A stretch of 64,000 nucleotides of DNA from CALODL01 sp942492115 (lineage in GTDB: Bacteria; Planctomycetota; Phycisphaerae; UBA1845; CAIVHJ01), in contig CALODL010000007.1 in assembly GCA_942492115.1 (NCBI GenBank), forward strand, positions 1 through 64,000. The letters run 5' to 3'. The stretch's first letter is position 1. Each line of letters opens with the position of its first letter. The position numbers and the translations under genes were made by a program. Of the stretch, positions 53,932-63,999 are shown piece by piece. The notes under the pieces are model-generated. The model made no database searches. It was not told where the DNA came from and worked only from the letters and a program-made list of their open reading frames with translations.

Positions 53932-55074
53932 ATGCATGACAATACTGGGGACAATCAGCACCATCGGCACACCAACTGGTGGCCGTGGCTCCTGTTGGTC
54001 GTCGTTCTGGCCCTATGGACCCGCGATGCCCTGCCGCGGTTGGTCCACGGCCCGGAAGGCAACCGCCCGCTGATCCCGCGAGGCGATCTGGCAGACGACG
54101 AGCAGTCCACGATCGAGCTGTTCCGTGAGTCCTCACGGTCGGTGGTCTATGTCAATCCGTTGATCGAACAACGGATCTACCTCAGCCCGGCGCGGTACAC
54201 GACCGAGTTCCAGCCGGCCGGTCACGGGTCGGGTGTCCTGTGGGACGAGGACGGCCACATCGTCACGAATTTCCACGTCATCAACGGCGCCGACGGCTAC
54301 AGCGTGACGCTCGGCGATGGCTCGGTCTATGACGCTGAACTGGTCGGCTACGCTGCGCACAAAGACCTTGCAGTGCTCAAGATCAACGAGCCGATCGACA
54401 GCCCACGGCCCATCCCGGTGGGCACCTCGACCGACTTGCTGGTCGGACAGAAGGTCTTCGCCATCGGCAACCCCTATGGCCTCGATTTTACCCTCACGAC
54501 CGGCATCGTCAGCGCCCTCAACCGTCAGATCACGTCCTTGACCGGCGTGACGATTCACAACGTGATTCAAACCGACGCCGCAATCAACCCGGGCAACTCA
54601 GGCGGCCCATTGCTTGACAGCTCCGGCCGGCTCATCGGCATCAACACGGCGATCTACAGCCCATCCGGAACGAACACCGGGATCGGCTTCGCTGTCCCCG
54701 TCGCGGTCGTCAAGGACGTCGTGCCGCAACTGATCGATCACGGCTCGTATACGCGACCGGGTCTGGGTGTTGAGATCGCAGACGGTCGGCCCAATGGCGT
54801 CGAAGGGTGTATCGTGAAAGTCGTGCGTACGGGAAGCTCGGCCGAGAACGCCGGCCTGCGGCCACCCCGTATCGTCGGTCGCAAGCGCGTCTTCGACATC
54901 ATCACCGCCATCGAGGAACACCCGACCCGCACGTTTGATGAGTTGTACCACGCTCTCGACGATTTCAAGGTCGGCGACACGGTCCGAGTTCACGTCGAGC
55001 GCGGTCCCATCCGTGCGCGCGAGCGGCAGAAGTATGTGGCCGAGGTAACCCTCCAGGCCATCAGCAGTTTCTGA
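53932..55074 (+). CDS. HtrA/DegP-like membrane-anchored serine protease
   Basis: A protein of 380 residues. A single N-terminal helix (WWPWLLLVVVLALW) anchors it. The trypsin-like triad is His in IVTNFHVING, Asp in HKDLAVLKI and Ser in NPGNSGGPLLD, followed by one PDZ domain with TGSSAENAGLR. Such proteases degrade misfolded proteins in the periplasm. Its place beside an ECF sigma/anti-sigma pair suggests envelope-stress control. Confidence 0.9.
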   Translation: MHDNTGDNQHHRHTNWWPWLLLVVVLALWTRDALPRLVHGPEGNRPLIPRGDLADDEQSTIELFRESSRSVVYVNPLIEQRIYLSPARYTTEFQPAGHGSGVLWDEDGHIVTNFHVINGADGYSVTLGDGSVYDAELVGYAAHKDLAVLKINEPIDSPRPIPVGTSTDLLVGQKVFAIGNPYGLDFTLTTGIVSALNRQITSLTGVTIHNVIQTDAAINPGNSGGPLLDSSGRLIGINTAIYSPSGTNTGIGFAVPVAVVKDVVPQLIDHGSYTRPGLGVEIADGRPNGVEGCIVKVVRTGSSAENAGLRPPRIVGRKRVFDIITAIEEHPTRTFDELYHALDDFKVGDTVRVHVERGPIRARERQKYVAEVTLQAISSF

Positions 55075-55092
55075 TACTGCCGACCGCAGCGC

Positions 55093-56334
55093 TCATTTCA
55101 CCCAGTCGACCCGATACAGGTCCACGAAGGTCGGCGGCACTTCGGATGCACGCGACTCGGGGGCCAGTTCGAACACGAAACCGATCGGGGCGGGACCCGG
55201 ATCATCCCGACGAGCGTTGTTCTCGGTGAAGCCCCGTCGCTGACCGAGCGCGATCAACTCGAATTCGACGAAGCGCTCGGCCGCAAGATCGTAAGTCGCG
55301 TGGCCCGTAAGGCGCGTCTCGAGCCCGCGCGGATGTTCCGTCGCCGGTTTCCAGTGGATCTCACCGTACATCCACTTGCCCTGGGTGACGGCTTCCGTAT
55401 TGCCCTCGAACGCCAGGCGAACGAGGTGGTCCGAGCGACCGACGACCGTCGAGGTCAGTGTGGCTGACACGATGTCCGGCGGTGCAAACGGCAGGGTCTG
55501 CCCGCGAACGTTGTCGACGAGATGAAAACAGATCAGGCGCTCGAGGATCGGCCGTGCAATCGTATGGGTCGCGCCCGCAACAGGCTCTGCCGGCAGCCAC
55601 TGACGGGCCTCCGCGCTCGTAAACCACGCGTGATCGCGATTCCACGGCTTGCGTTGGGCTGCATCCGGCGTGGGTGGTACGGGCAGGTCCCGTACGGTCG
55701 ATGTCAAGATCAGTCCGTTGCGCGGCCGGCTGCTCTCCCAACGATGCCTTGGAGCGTAGTCCGCCGGCGGCGCGGGAACACGCCTGTCATCGGGCAACGC
55801 CTGCCAGTCAGCCAGCGCCTGCGTGAGCAGCGTGCGCACCTGGACAGAATCGTGCGTATTGCATGACGCGAGCAAGGCTCCACCTGGCGTGACCACGTAC
55901 AATCCCTGGCGCGTCCCGCCCTTGCCACGGTAGTGACCGGTGTCAGCCATACGCTGAAATGCCAGACACTCCGGATCCGTGCCGCCCTGCAGGCGCCAGA
56001 CTTCGTCGGTCGCGGGTACGAAACGTGCAGCCAATGCAACGAGATCCTGATCCGACCACAGGGACACCCGGCCCCTGACCCCGTTCCCTCACGTGCAGCC
56101 GAGTGGATGCCCATTCATGACCCACAGCAACAGCGGCTTGTCCGCCGCCGCCGCATCGCGCAGCCCTTCGGCGAACGAAGGTCGCCAGGGAATGGTCTCG
56201 AACAGCAGTTCATCTGCCGTCGGCAGGATATGGCGCTTCCACTGATCGAATGTGTGTTGCTCGATCCGCGGAATGGCTGCGTCACCGGCGGACAGCTGGG
56301 CGACAGACAGAAACGCAATGAATGCACTGATCAT
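55093..56334 (-). CDS. Thioredoxin-like secreted protein with in-frame TGA (CTU): candidate selenoprotein
   Basis: From ATG 56334 the frame runs through a signal peptide (MISAFIAFLSVAQLSAGD) to KPLLLWVMNGHPLGCT, then TGA at 56091-56089, and stays open in the same frame for 331 more codons (GNGVRGRVSLWSDQDLVALA, FVPATDEVWR, TRQGLYVVTPGGALLAS) to 55093; total 413 residues. The TGA falls where a thioredoxin-like CxC active site would have its second cysteine (C80-T81-U82). A hairpin of 6 bp with a 7-nt loop starts 12 nt after the TGA. A thioredoxin-fold reductase with selenocysteine is the simplest reading. Reading the two pieces as separate genes leaves the second without a signal peptide or a ribosome site. 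Confidence 0.72.
56059..56077 (-). promoter_or_regulatory. SECIS-like hairpin in the thioredoxin-like gene
   Basis: mRNA CAGGGG (56077-56072), loop CCGGGUG, UCCCUG (56064-56059). The loop begins 17 nt after the TGA codon; if the G-U pair opens, the loop's first base is G, as in known bacterial SECIS elements. Confidence 0.5.
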
Positions 56335-56415
56335 GGCCTGGGTCCTCGCGAAAGCACCACTGTAGCCCAGCGCATCAGGATTTTCGAATTCTTTGGGACA
56401 TTCCGGAACGCGGCT

Positions 56416-59400
56416 TCACAGCGCGGACTCGAGCCCTTTAATTGTCTTGCGCTGGGTCGCGGAGAGGATATCGAGCCTGAGGGCTCGTGCAATGAATTCG
56501 CGGGCCTCATCCGGACGCTTTTGGCGCACCGCCACTTCAGCGAGGTGAATCAGAGCCGACGCCTGCGTGTGGGGCTGCAGTGCCGTCAAAGACAGGCAGT
56601 GCTCGAGATCCTTGCGCGCATCCTCCAGCCGGTCCATCTTCATCAGCAGGACACCACGCGTATCGCGCAGATGTGGATCGTTGGGGTAGCGTCCAATGCC
56701 CTGGTCCGCGAGACGCAAGGCCTCGATGTGGCGACCCCTTTCAACCCCGATCAGCCAGGCCAGATCGTTGAGCGCCTGCCGATCGTATGGCCGGAGCGTG
56801 CGCACGATCTCGTACTCTCGTTCGGCTGTCGCGAAGTCTTGCTCGCGATAGGCGAGCATGGCCAAACCCAGATGGGCATCCACGAGATCCGGGTGTACTT
56901 TGAGTGTGTTCTCGAACAGCGTCCGAGCCTGCATCTCGTAAGCCGGTTGTCCGCTGGTCGCCAGCATCGATGCAGCAATGACCCGGTGCATCGGTGTACA
57001 TGACCGGGCTTCTTTGCCTTCGCACACACTCAGGATATCCGCGAACCGCTGCCCGGCCCCCAACCATCGAATGCGTTGTTCGATGACCTGTGGATGATTG
57101 GGCAGCACACGCTCTGCCCGGTCGAGGGTCACGCCCGCACGATCGTGCTGGCCCTGGACGCGATAGTAATCCGCGAGCGCGACCAGCACATCCACGCGGC
57201 GATCTTCGCCGTCGGCCAGGGGCTCCAGAATGGTCGCCGCTTCGCCGGGACCGATCGTTCGTGCAGTCAGCTCGGCCAGCAGAAGATTGGCTACGACATC
57301 CTCCGGTGCCTGTTTGACGATGTCCTCGAGATACGTGCGGCATTCATCGAACTTGCCATCATGCAGGGCCAGTTTCGCCAGCAACTGCCGCGCACTGATG
57401 TTGTCGGGGTCCTGATCGACTACGGATTCCGCCAGGCCGCGGGCTGCGGCACGATTGCCGACCGCGGCCTCCAGTTCGGCGGTCAACAGCCGCAGACCGG
57501 TATCTGCTGGATTCAGACCGACGGCTTGCGCGACATCCTGCCGCGCCGTTTCGTAGTCTCCTCGATGCCGCAGCAGGTTCACCAGCATGCGATGGGCCGC
57601 CACGTGGCGGACGTCGAGATCGACTGCCTGGCGCAGAAGGGCCTCTACTTCCGCTGAGTCGGCCCCGTCGCGGTGGGCGGCAGCAGCCTTGAGAAACATG
57701 AGATCGCCGTCAGCGGGAGTGTTCTCGAGCATCGTGGCGATGAGCTGGCGGCCCTCGGACATCAGCGCAGCATCGTGACTATTGACCAGTACACGTGCGA
57801 GGGTTCGTTGCAGCTGGATGTCCTGGGGCACGGCGGCCAACCCTTCACGCCACACCTCGACGGCCTCCGCTTTGCGTCCGGCCCTTACGAGAAAACCACC
57901 CAGTTGATAGTACCCAGACGCTTTGTCCTGACTGAACGACGTCAATCGACGATAATCGGCCTCGGCCAGATCAGACTCGCCGATCTCGGCATAGTGCGCC
58001 GCGCGCAACGCATACGCTGCGAAGTCTTGCTGAGTGTCGACGTAACCATTGATCAGCTGCAGCGCCTCCTCCGGCCGACCCATGGCATGCAATACCGCGG
58101 CGCGAGAGGCCACCACCGACAGTTGCTCGGGATGATCGGCCGAGACTTCATCGAGCAGTGCCAGCGCCTCTGGTGCATTGCCCTCGTGCTCGTAGAGCAA
58201 TCGGGCCAACAACACGCGCGCCGTCACATCGCCTGGATCGATATTGAGGATACGACGCAACTGGGTTATGGCCGTGGGATGATCCTCGATTGCCATTGCG
58301 ACATTGATGCGATAGCCCATCAACTCCGGAGTCGCAGGGAGGCGATCGAGCAACTCATCAGCGTCCTGGAACTGTTGTCGACGCTCGAACAGGCGGAGCA
58401 ACGCCACAACGACTTCGATGTCCTGTGGACGCCCGGCCACGTAGCCTTTGTAAATCTGCTCAGCACGATCGTCATGTCCGCGTTTTTCTTCGAGTAGACC
58501 GATCCCAATGATCGGTGCCGCCCACAGGCGGCTTTTTTGCGCGCAGAACAACATGGATTCCTCGATCGCTGCAGCATGGTCAGACCACTCGTCCGAACGC
58601 AACCACAGCATCGCCTGCTCGAGTCGCCACCTCAGTCCGCTCGGACCCTCGATGCGCTGCAGCTCGTCTACAATCGCCTGGCTCCGCATGACATCTGCCT
58701 GTATTTCCGGCAACTCGAGCAGCGCCACACGGACTGCGGTGTCGTGGGGATGCGCGGCGGACGCCGATTGCAGCAAGTCAATGGCTTCCTCACGGTTGCC
58801 ATCCTCCAGAAGCATACTTGCCTGCGCCATCAAAAGCTTGACGCGCGCCGAACCGCTCAGTATCCCGGCCGCCTGGCGACACACGGCCAGCGCGCGGGGT
58901 CTCTCGTCTCGCGCGTCGTAGAACCGTGCCAGCGCAATCCACACACTGACATCATCCGCAAAGCGCCGAGTCGCGTGATCGAGGACGTCGTGGGCTTCAT
59001 CGATTTCCTCATCGCGGGCCAACTGACCCGCAAGAGTAATGTCAATCACCGGATCAGGATCACACACCTCGAGGGCCGTCCGCAACATGTCCAGTGCTGC
59101 CGAGCTGCGCCCTTCGCGTAATGCAACGCCTGCACGAAGGACACGGACGCGGCCCAGGCGTGGATGCACTCGTTCCAGTCGATCAAGCAGGCGATCGATC
59201 TCGGCCAGCCGGGGCAGATCTGACACCGAATTGACCAGGGCCAACTCCGCCTCGATCCCCAGCAACGTCACGTCCACACTACGTTGATCTGCTTTGATAT
59301 TGCGCACGCACTGCAGAACCCGCGGCCAGTCCGTACCACGATACGCTTGCCCCAGAAGGGTCAAGGCGTGAGTATCGTTAGGATAGCGCATGAGATACGC

Positions 59401-60711
59401 GTGCAAGGCCGCGCTGCGCCGAACCGGTTGGTCAGTCTCGTCGAGACACGCCCACAATGCCCGCCAGGCTTCGAGCATGCGCGGCTCGGCGATGAGCAAC
59501 TCTTCGAGTTGCGCGATGGCCTCATAGACACGACCCTCAGCACGCGCAACGACGGTGCCCATCATGGCCAATTTGTGCCGCAAGGCTCTGGGTGCGGTTG
59601 ACCCCATGATGTCGATGGCCGCCGCATATTCTTCGACGACGGCCCGCCCGCGAGCGACCTGATCGCCGCTGATGAACAATTCAAGGGCGTAAGGTAGATA
59701 GCGAAACCGTTCATGCTCCGGAACGGACTGCAACGTGCGTTCGGCGAATGCGGATGCTTCCTGGCCGTCTCCGCGGGCCAGGACGATGCCCCCGGCAATC
59801 ATGAACTTCATCAATCTAAAGGCGGCCGGAGTCACCTCGAGAGATTCGAGGCGTTCGTCCGTAAATCCTGCGGCGCGCTGCAGGCACACCTCCGCACGAT
59901 CGAGTTGCCCCAGTCGCCTCCACAGGTCGGCCAGGGTCAACGCGACGATTGGGTCCTGTGTCCCGATCCGCTCGGCGGCCAGGAGATCAGTCTCAGTCCC
60001 TGCGCGATCGCCCACCTGGTGCAGCCGGTAGGATGCGCGGGTCGTGAGGGCCTCTGCCGAATTCGGATTGCGCTGCACCGCGGCATTGATCCAGAACAGA
60101 CCATCCCGTTCCGATTCGCCGTTACCGACTTCGCCGATGACCTCGGCCAACAAGCGATAGGCTTTGACATAATCAGGGCGGGCGGCAATCAGCTTGTGCA
60201 ATTCGTCCGTTGCGCGTGCGACTTCGCTTTGGGCAAACAGTGCGTCAGCCAGCATGTAGCGTGCGCTCGCGTCATCCGGTGCAACCGCAAGACGCTGTTC
60301 ACAGAAGTAGGCCGACTCACTGAAATCGCTGATGCTGCTGAACAGCTCGGCGAGCTTGTGGCAGGCATCCGCACGGCCGGGTTCACGGAGCAACAGACCG
60401 CGATAGGCTTGAATGGCTTCGAAAACGTTCTCGGGACGACGTGGAACGACGGAAAGGTTGGCCTCGGCGTAGAGCTTGAGCCGCACGGCGTCGGATGGCT
60501 CGTAGTGTAGATACTCTCGGAGGAACTTGCAGGCTTTCGACCAGTCGCGAGCTTCAACCGCCGCCTCGGCGGTTGACAGTGCCGCAGAGGCATTGCGCGA
60601 ACGATGCATCGTCCTCAAACTGAACGCGCCGACGACCCCTGTCACGAGGACGAGGACTACGATCACCAGCAGTTTGATGTTCACCCGAGCTTTTCGTCTT
60701 CCGCTCCACAT
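56416..60711 (-). CDS. Giant TPR-repeat protein with N-terminal membrane helix
   Basis: A protein of 1431 residues. One N-terminal helix (IKLLVIVVLVLVTGVVGAFS) is followed by tetratricopeptide repeats nearly throughout (for example AVQRNPNSAEALTTRASYRL, ILNIDPGDVTARVLLARLLY, VVDQDPDNISARQLLAKLAL, TLKVHPDLVDAHLGLAMLAY). It would be periplasmic or membrane-bound and act as a protein scaffold. TPR proteins of this size are common in PEP-CTERM/exosortase clusters, and a PEP-CTERM gene and an exosortase lie just to the right, so a link to that export or polysaccharide system is likely but unproven. Confidence 0.82.
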   Translation of the reverse strand: MWSGRRKARVNIKLLVIVVLVLVTGVVGAFSLRTMHRSRNASAALSTAEAAVEARDWSKACKFLREYLHYEPSDAVRLKLYAEANLSVVPRRPENVFEAIQAYRGLLLREPGRADACHKLAELFSSISDFSESAYFCEQRLAVAPDDASARYMLADALFAQSEVARATDELHKLIAARPDYVKAYRLLAEVIGEVGNGESERDGLFWINAAVQRNPNSAEALTTRASYRLHQVGDRAGTETDLLAAERIGTQDPIVALTLADLWRRLGQLDRAEVCLQRAAGFTDERLESLEVTPAAFRLMKFMIAGGIVLARGDGQEASAFAERTLQSVPEHERFRYLPYALELFISGDQVARGRAVVEEYAAAIDIMGSTAPRALRHKLAMMGTVVARAEGRVYEAIAQLEELLIAEPRMLEAWRALWACLDETDQPVRRSAALHAYLMRYPNDTHALTLLGQAYRGTDWPRVLQCVRNIKADQRSVDVTLLGIEAELALVNSVSDLPRLAEIDRLLDRLERVHPRLGRVRVLRAGVALREGRSSAALDMLRTALEVCDPDPVIDITLAGQLARDEEIDEAHDVLDHATRRFADDVSVWIALARFYDARDERPRALAVCRQAAGILSGSARVKLLMAQASMLLEDGNREEAIDLLQSASAAHPHDTAVRVALLELPEIQADVMRSQAIVDELQRIEGPSGLRWRLEQAMLWLRSDEWSDHAAAIEESMLFCAQKSRLWAAPIIGIGLLEEKRGHDDRAEQIYKGYVAGRPQDIEVVVALLRLFERRQQFQDADELLDRLPATPELMGYRINVAMAIEDHPTAITQLRRILNIDPGDVTARVLLARLLYEHEGNAPEALALLDEVSADHPEQLSVVASRAAVLHAMGRPEEALQLINGYVDTQQDFAAYALRAAHYAEIGESDLAEADYRRLTSFSQDKASGYYQLGGFLVRAGRKAEAVEVWREGLAAVPQDIQLQRTLARVLVNSHDAALMSEGRQLIATMLENTPADGDLMFLKAAAAHRDGADSAEVEALLRQAVDLDVRHVAAHRMLVNLLRHRGDYETARQDVAQAVGLNPADTGLRLLTAELEAAVGNRAAARGLAESVVDQDPDNISARQLLAKLALHDGKFDECRTYLEDIVKQAPEDVVANLLLAELTARTIGPGEAATILEPLADGEDRRVDVLVALADYYRVQGQHDRAGVTLDRAERVLPNHPQVIEQRIRWLGAGQRFADILSVCEGKEARSCTPMHRVIAASMLATSGQPAYEMQARTLFENTLKVHPDLVDAHLGLAMLAYREQDFATAEREYEIVRTLRPYDRQALNDLAWLIGVERGRHIEALRLADQGIGRYPNDPHLRDTRGVLLMKMDRLEDARKDLEHCLSLTALQPHTQASALIHLAEVAVRQKRPDEAREFIARALRLDILSATQRKTIKGLESAL

Positions 60712-60776
60712 AATGTTCTCTTAGATCGGCACAGTGCCGCCGATCGGTCACATCATAGGATGGATTTCGGCCTGAC

Positions 60777-60811
60777 AAAAAAAAACGCCCCTCACCTGTT
60801 GGTGAAGGGCG
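60777..60811 (-). terminator. Rho-independent terminator of the PEP-CTERM gene
   Basis: On the minus strand CGCCC/GGGCG and TCACC/GGTGA (60786-60811, one internal mismatch, 4-nt loop) are followed by nine T's (60785-60777). It ends the transcript of the PEP-CTERM gene and lies upstream of the TPR gene, which must use its own promoter. Confidence 0.9.
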
Positions 60812-60840
60812 GCTGATGATCGTTCTCGGACGCTCGTATC

Positions 60841-61491
60841 TCAGGCAAATCTGCGACGGAACCAGCCGACACAACCGAGTCCGATAGCGCCCAGGAGGAA
60901 CGCACCGGGTGCTGGAGCGTGAACCGGCTGCAAGGCCTCGGGAACACTGCCAATGGGCGTATTCAGGAAGCTGCCGATGCCCGTTTCGAGGCCTTTGACA
61001 AAGATTCCGATCCGCATGGCACCGGAATTCAGATCATTGAGCACGTCCTCGAAGGTTCCACCACGCAACAGGTCGAAGGTCACGGTGGTTGATTCGCCGG
61101 GGTTGACGCCTTCAAAAAGATCGCCGTGCTTGGCATCGAACGACAGTCCCGGCGTCACCTTGAAGGGACTGGTCAGCGAATCTCCGCCTTCGAGTGACGG
61201 CGATGAAGAGTACTGCACGAAGTTGGTATTGGTATTCTGAACCGACGCGTAACCCAGCAGCATGTCATCCTGGAACATGATGTTCGAGATCGATGACGTC
61301 TCCTTCATCGTGTTCGTGAACTTGAACCCGACCTGGCCCGGTCCGGCATCGACCACTTCCATCGACAAGCCATCGCCAACGATATCCACGCTGGGCGTTC
61401 GGCCACCGATCTGATCGAACCCGTAGAAATCCGCTTGAGCGATCGCGGGCAATATGAGGACAGCAGCTGTTAACGACAAGAGTCGCTTCAT
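60841..61491 (-). CDS. PEP-CTERM sorting-signal protein
   Basis: A protein of 216 residues. A signal peptide (MKRLLSLTAAVLILPAIAQA) is followed by a beta-rich domain. The C-terminus PAPGAFLLGAIGLGCVGWFR plus RRF is a PEP-CTERM-type signal (motif, hydrophobic helix, arginines), here with PAPGA in place of VPEP. Exosortase cuts such signals. In-frame codons upstream to 61581 are rejected, because the signal peptide begins at MKRLL. Confidence 0.85.
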   Translation of the reverse strand: MKRLLSLTAAVLILPAIAQADFYGFDQIGGRTPSVDIVGDGLSMEVVDAGPGQVGFKFTNTMKETSSISNIMFQDDMLLGYASVQNTNTNFVQYSSSPSLEGGDSLTSPFKVTPGLSFDAKHGDLFEGVNPGESTTVTFDLLRGGTFEDVLNDLNSGAMRIGIFVKGLETGIGSFLNTPIGSVPEALQPVHAPAPGAFLLGAIGLGCVGWFRRRFA

Positions 61492-61601
61492 GGCAAATCC
61501 CACCCATTCAATGACCACGCTTTTCCCAGCACGTGTTGAGACGATCTCACAGTATTTGTGTGGTCGCCAGAATAGTACCACGGCTGTTGGGCCACATCAA
61601 G

Positions 61602-63365
61602 TTAAAATCGCCCGTTCCCGGGCCGGAAGCGCCTGGACGGCCTGTAACCCAACATGGTGAGGCCCAATAACATTAGGGCCAGATTAGCGCCACCCATCGC
61701 GCCACACGCTCCGCCGCTCGAAACAGGCTCATCCGGGGCGATGTCTGGAAGCGGGGGCCGCTGTTGAGGATTCTCGGTCGCGGGCGGACATCCGGTCTCG
61801 TCCACCGTGGTACCGGCCGGCGTATCCGGGCATTCATCCACATCATCCGGAACACCATCACCGTCCGAATCCGCAGGCTCGACCATTCCGCAGCCGGCGA
61901 TACCCGGCTCGGTCTTGTCCGGATCTTCGGGGCAGCCGTCCGTGCAATCGGGGGTCCCATCCTCATCGGAATCGTCATCCGGCATACCACAACCGCACAG
62001 CCCCGGCTCGGTCTTGTCCACGTCTTCGGCACACTCGTCATTGCAGTCGGGGGTGCCGTCATCATCGCTGTCCGTGTCCGGCGTGCCGCAGCCGCACTCA
62101 CCGGGCTCGGTCTTGTCGGAATCTGTCGGGCAACTGTCCACAGGCCCGGGTCCGCCACCCCCCACTGCGGGGGCTCCGCCACCGCCGCCGCCACCACCAC
62201 CACCTGCGGGCAGACCATTGTCATCGCAGCCCGCATCAAAGACATAGGCGCTGCCGGCGGTGTCGCCGAGCACTAAGTTGAATCCAGCACCGACCACGTT
62301 GGTCGTTCCGTCGGTCGCAACACTACCCCCAAAGAACATGTCGCCCGCCTGAATTGGCTGGAAAGGACCGGCACTCAGTGTGGAGCGCCACTCGCCTTCA
62401 ATCAGCTGAAACACCCAGGCAATCCCGGCGTTACTAAACGGATCGGCGGCAATCATTGTCGAACCGGCGATCGCCACAGTCTCACCGTAGCCTAAAGCAC
62501 CCGTGAAGGTCCTTTCTTCGACCCAGGCCATGCCGTCGAAACGGTAGATATACACGATGCCCGTACTCGGTGCGCCCACGGCAGCCACCGTGCCATCGAT
62601 TGAAACGGAACTCCCGAAGAAGGAGCCGGCAGCCGGCATGGCGGGGAGTGTCCCGGTATCGGCCCATGTCGCGCCGTCGCGTTCGAGAATGTGCACTGCG
62701 CCAGCGTTCGCAGCGACCGTATCATCCGTCCGCGCACCTGCCAGGGCTGTGTCACCGCTGATGCTCACTGAAGTGCCCAACTGGTCGTCGTCGCCGACGG
62801 CCCTGAAGACAAACGACCAATTGCCCATGTCTCTTTCATAGATGTAAGCCAGACTCGCACCGGGCGCGCCGATGATGGCCGTATTCCCGCTGACATCGAC
62901 CGAGAAGCCGAATTGGTCGCCGGCTGCCGGTGTGTCGAGAATGATCTTCTGCTCGAGCATCCACATGTCGCCGCTGAGTACGAAGACATAAGCCGCGCCC
63001 GCATTGTCTATGTCATCGAACGGTGTGCCGACGATCAGAGTGTCCCCGTCCAGTCCAACGGCATGGCCGAACCGCCCCATGGCATCGGCGGTACCGGTCG
63101 TCAGGGCCTGATCGAACTGCCAGCTCCCGTTGAACGTGTAGATGTTCACCACACCAGCGTCGGCACCCGCGGTATCCGAGAACGGCGCGCCGATCGCGGC
63201 AAAATCACCATCCACGGCGCTGGCGGCGCCGAAGCGATTGTCGACGGTGCCGCCTGATTCGGAGACGCGCTCCGGAGGACACTGCGCCCAGGCCCCCTGG
63301 GTCAGCGCACAGAATCCTGCGCAAGCCATGAACGTCACAGCGCCGTTGGGTCGAATAGAAATCAT
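61602..63365 (-). CDS. FG-GAP/thrombospondin-type-3 repeat secreted protein with C-terminal anchor
   Basis: A protein of 587 residues. AGGAGG lies 8 nt before ATG 63365. A signal peptide leads to seven FG-GAP-like beta-propeller repeats (each around GxSVxxxGxxxxIGAP). A glycine linker of about 11 residues precedes three calcium-type blocks (DSDDDGTPDCNDECAEDVDK and relatives). The end CGAMGGANLALMLLGLTMLG then YRPSRRFR is a cysteine-containing helix plus arginines, a sorting signal unlike classical PEP-CTERM. It would be displayed on the surface or released. Confidence 0.8.
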   Translation of the reverse strand: MISIRPNGAVTFMACAGFCALTQGAWAQCPPERVSESGGTVDNRFGAASAVDGDFAAIGAPFSDTAGADAGVVNIYTFNGSWQFDQALTTGTADAMGRFGHAVGLDGDTLIVGTPFDDIDNAGAAYVFVLSGDMWMLEQKIILDTPAAGDQFGFSVDVSGNTAIIGAPGASLAYIYERDMGNWSFVFRAVGDDDQLGTSVSISGDTALAGARTDDTVAANAGAVHILERDGATWADTGTLPAMPAAGSFFGSSVSIDGTVAAVGAPSTGIVYIYRFDGMAWVEERTFTGALGYGETVAIAGSTMIAADPFSNAGIAWVFQLIEGEWRSTLSAGPFQPIQAGDMFFGGSVATDGTTNVVGAGFNLVLGDTAGSAYVFDAGCDDNGLPAGGGGGGGGGGAPAVGGGGPGPVDSCPTDSDKTEPGECGCGTPDTDSDDDGTPDCNDECAEDVDKTEPGLCGCGMPDDDSDEDGTPDCTDGCPEDPDKTEPGIAGCGMVEPADSDGDGVPDDVDECPDTPAGTTVDETGCPPATENPQQRPPLPDIAPDEPVSSGGACGAMGGANLALMLLGLTMLGYRPSRRFRPGNGRF

Positions 63366-63627
63366 TGAGGATCCTCCTGCCGCCTGACTGCACGGATCCG
63401 AACTGCTGGATCCCCGGCGGTCTCTTTCTTGCATCTCATAAGTGACGGTCGCAACGGTGCCGCTTCCGCAAAGGAGCGGTCAGGAAACGAGACTCCGCTC
63501 AGCCCCAACGAAGTCATCGTCCGCCCACTGCATACGACCAGAGTGAAATGCCCCCGCAGCAATAATGGGGATTCTAGTCGCAGGCCCGAAGCAATTCCAA
63601 TTATGTTCCCAGGCATGGTGTTGCGCC

Positions 63628-63999
63628 TTATCCTGACTCGGGCGCCGCGACCTGATCGGGTTGGTCCTCAACGGGAAGGGCCAGGCGTCCCAGCAACCAC
63701 AGTTCGCCGGCCAGGAATATCACGGCCATCGGCATCATGGTCAGACCTGCAAAATCATGGAAGAATCGCTCAGCGACTTCACTCGAGGTCTCGAGGAACA
63801 GGATGGCGGTGATCACCAGACGGAAGATGTTGCACACCACCGCTACCGGGATGCTCGAGAGCACGACGACCGCTTTCTGCCACGGCGGTCGACGGACGAC
63901 AAAACAGATTGTCGCAGCAACGACAACAAAGGCCGCCAGCATCCGCAGGCCGCTGCACGCCTCGACGACTGCAATGGCCTGGTCGTTGAGCACCATCAC
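63628..63999 (-). CDS. Exosortase, C-terminal part (gene runs off the window)
   Basis: The last 120 or so residues of an exosortase. The catalytic set is present: Cys in VEACSGLRM, Arg in NIFRLV and His in FHDFAGL, each in or beside membrane helices. Exosortases are integral membrane transpeptidases that process PEP-CTERM proteins such as the one at 60841. The true start lies beyond the window's right edge, so the in-window GTG/ATG codons at the border are not the start. Confidence 0.85.
   Translation of the reverse strand: MMVLNDQAIAVVEACSGLRMLAAFVVVAATICFVVRRPPWQKAVVVLSSIPVAVVCNIFRLVITAILFLETSSEVAERFFHDFAGLTMMPMAVIFLAGELWLLGRLALPVEDQPDQVAAPESG

Noticed and set aside
55093..56067. Treating 55093-56067 as an independent gene starting at 56067
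   Set aside because: It has no ribosome site or signal peptide and lies in frame with the upstream exported segment across a single TGA.
61800..62250. Regular repeats that might be a CRISPR or minisatellite
   Set aside because: They encode DSDxDGxPD-type calcium repeats in the 587-residue secreted protein, and the long antisense frames there are shadows of that periodic coding.
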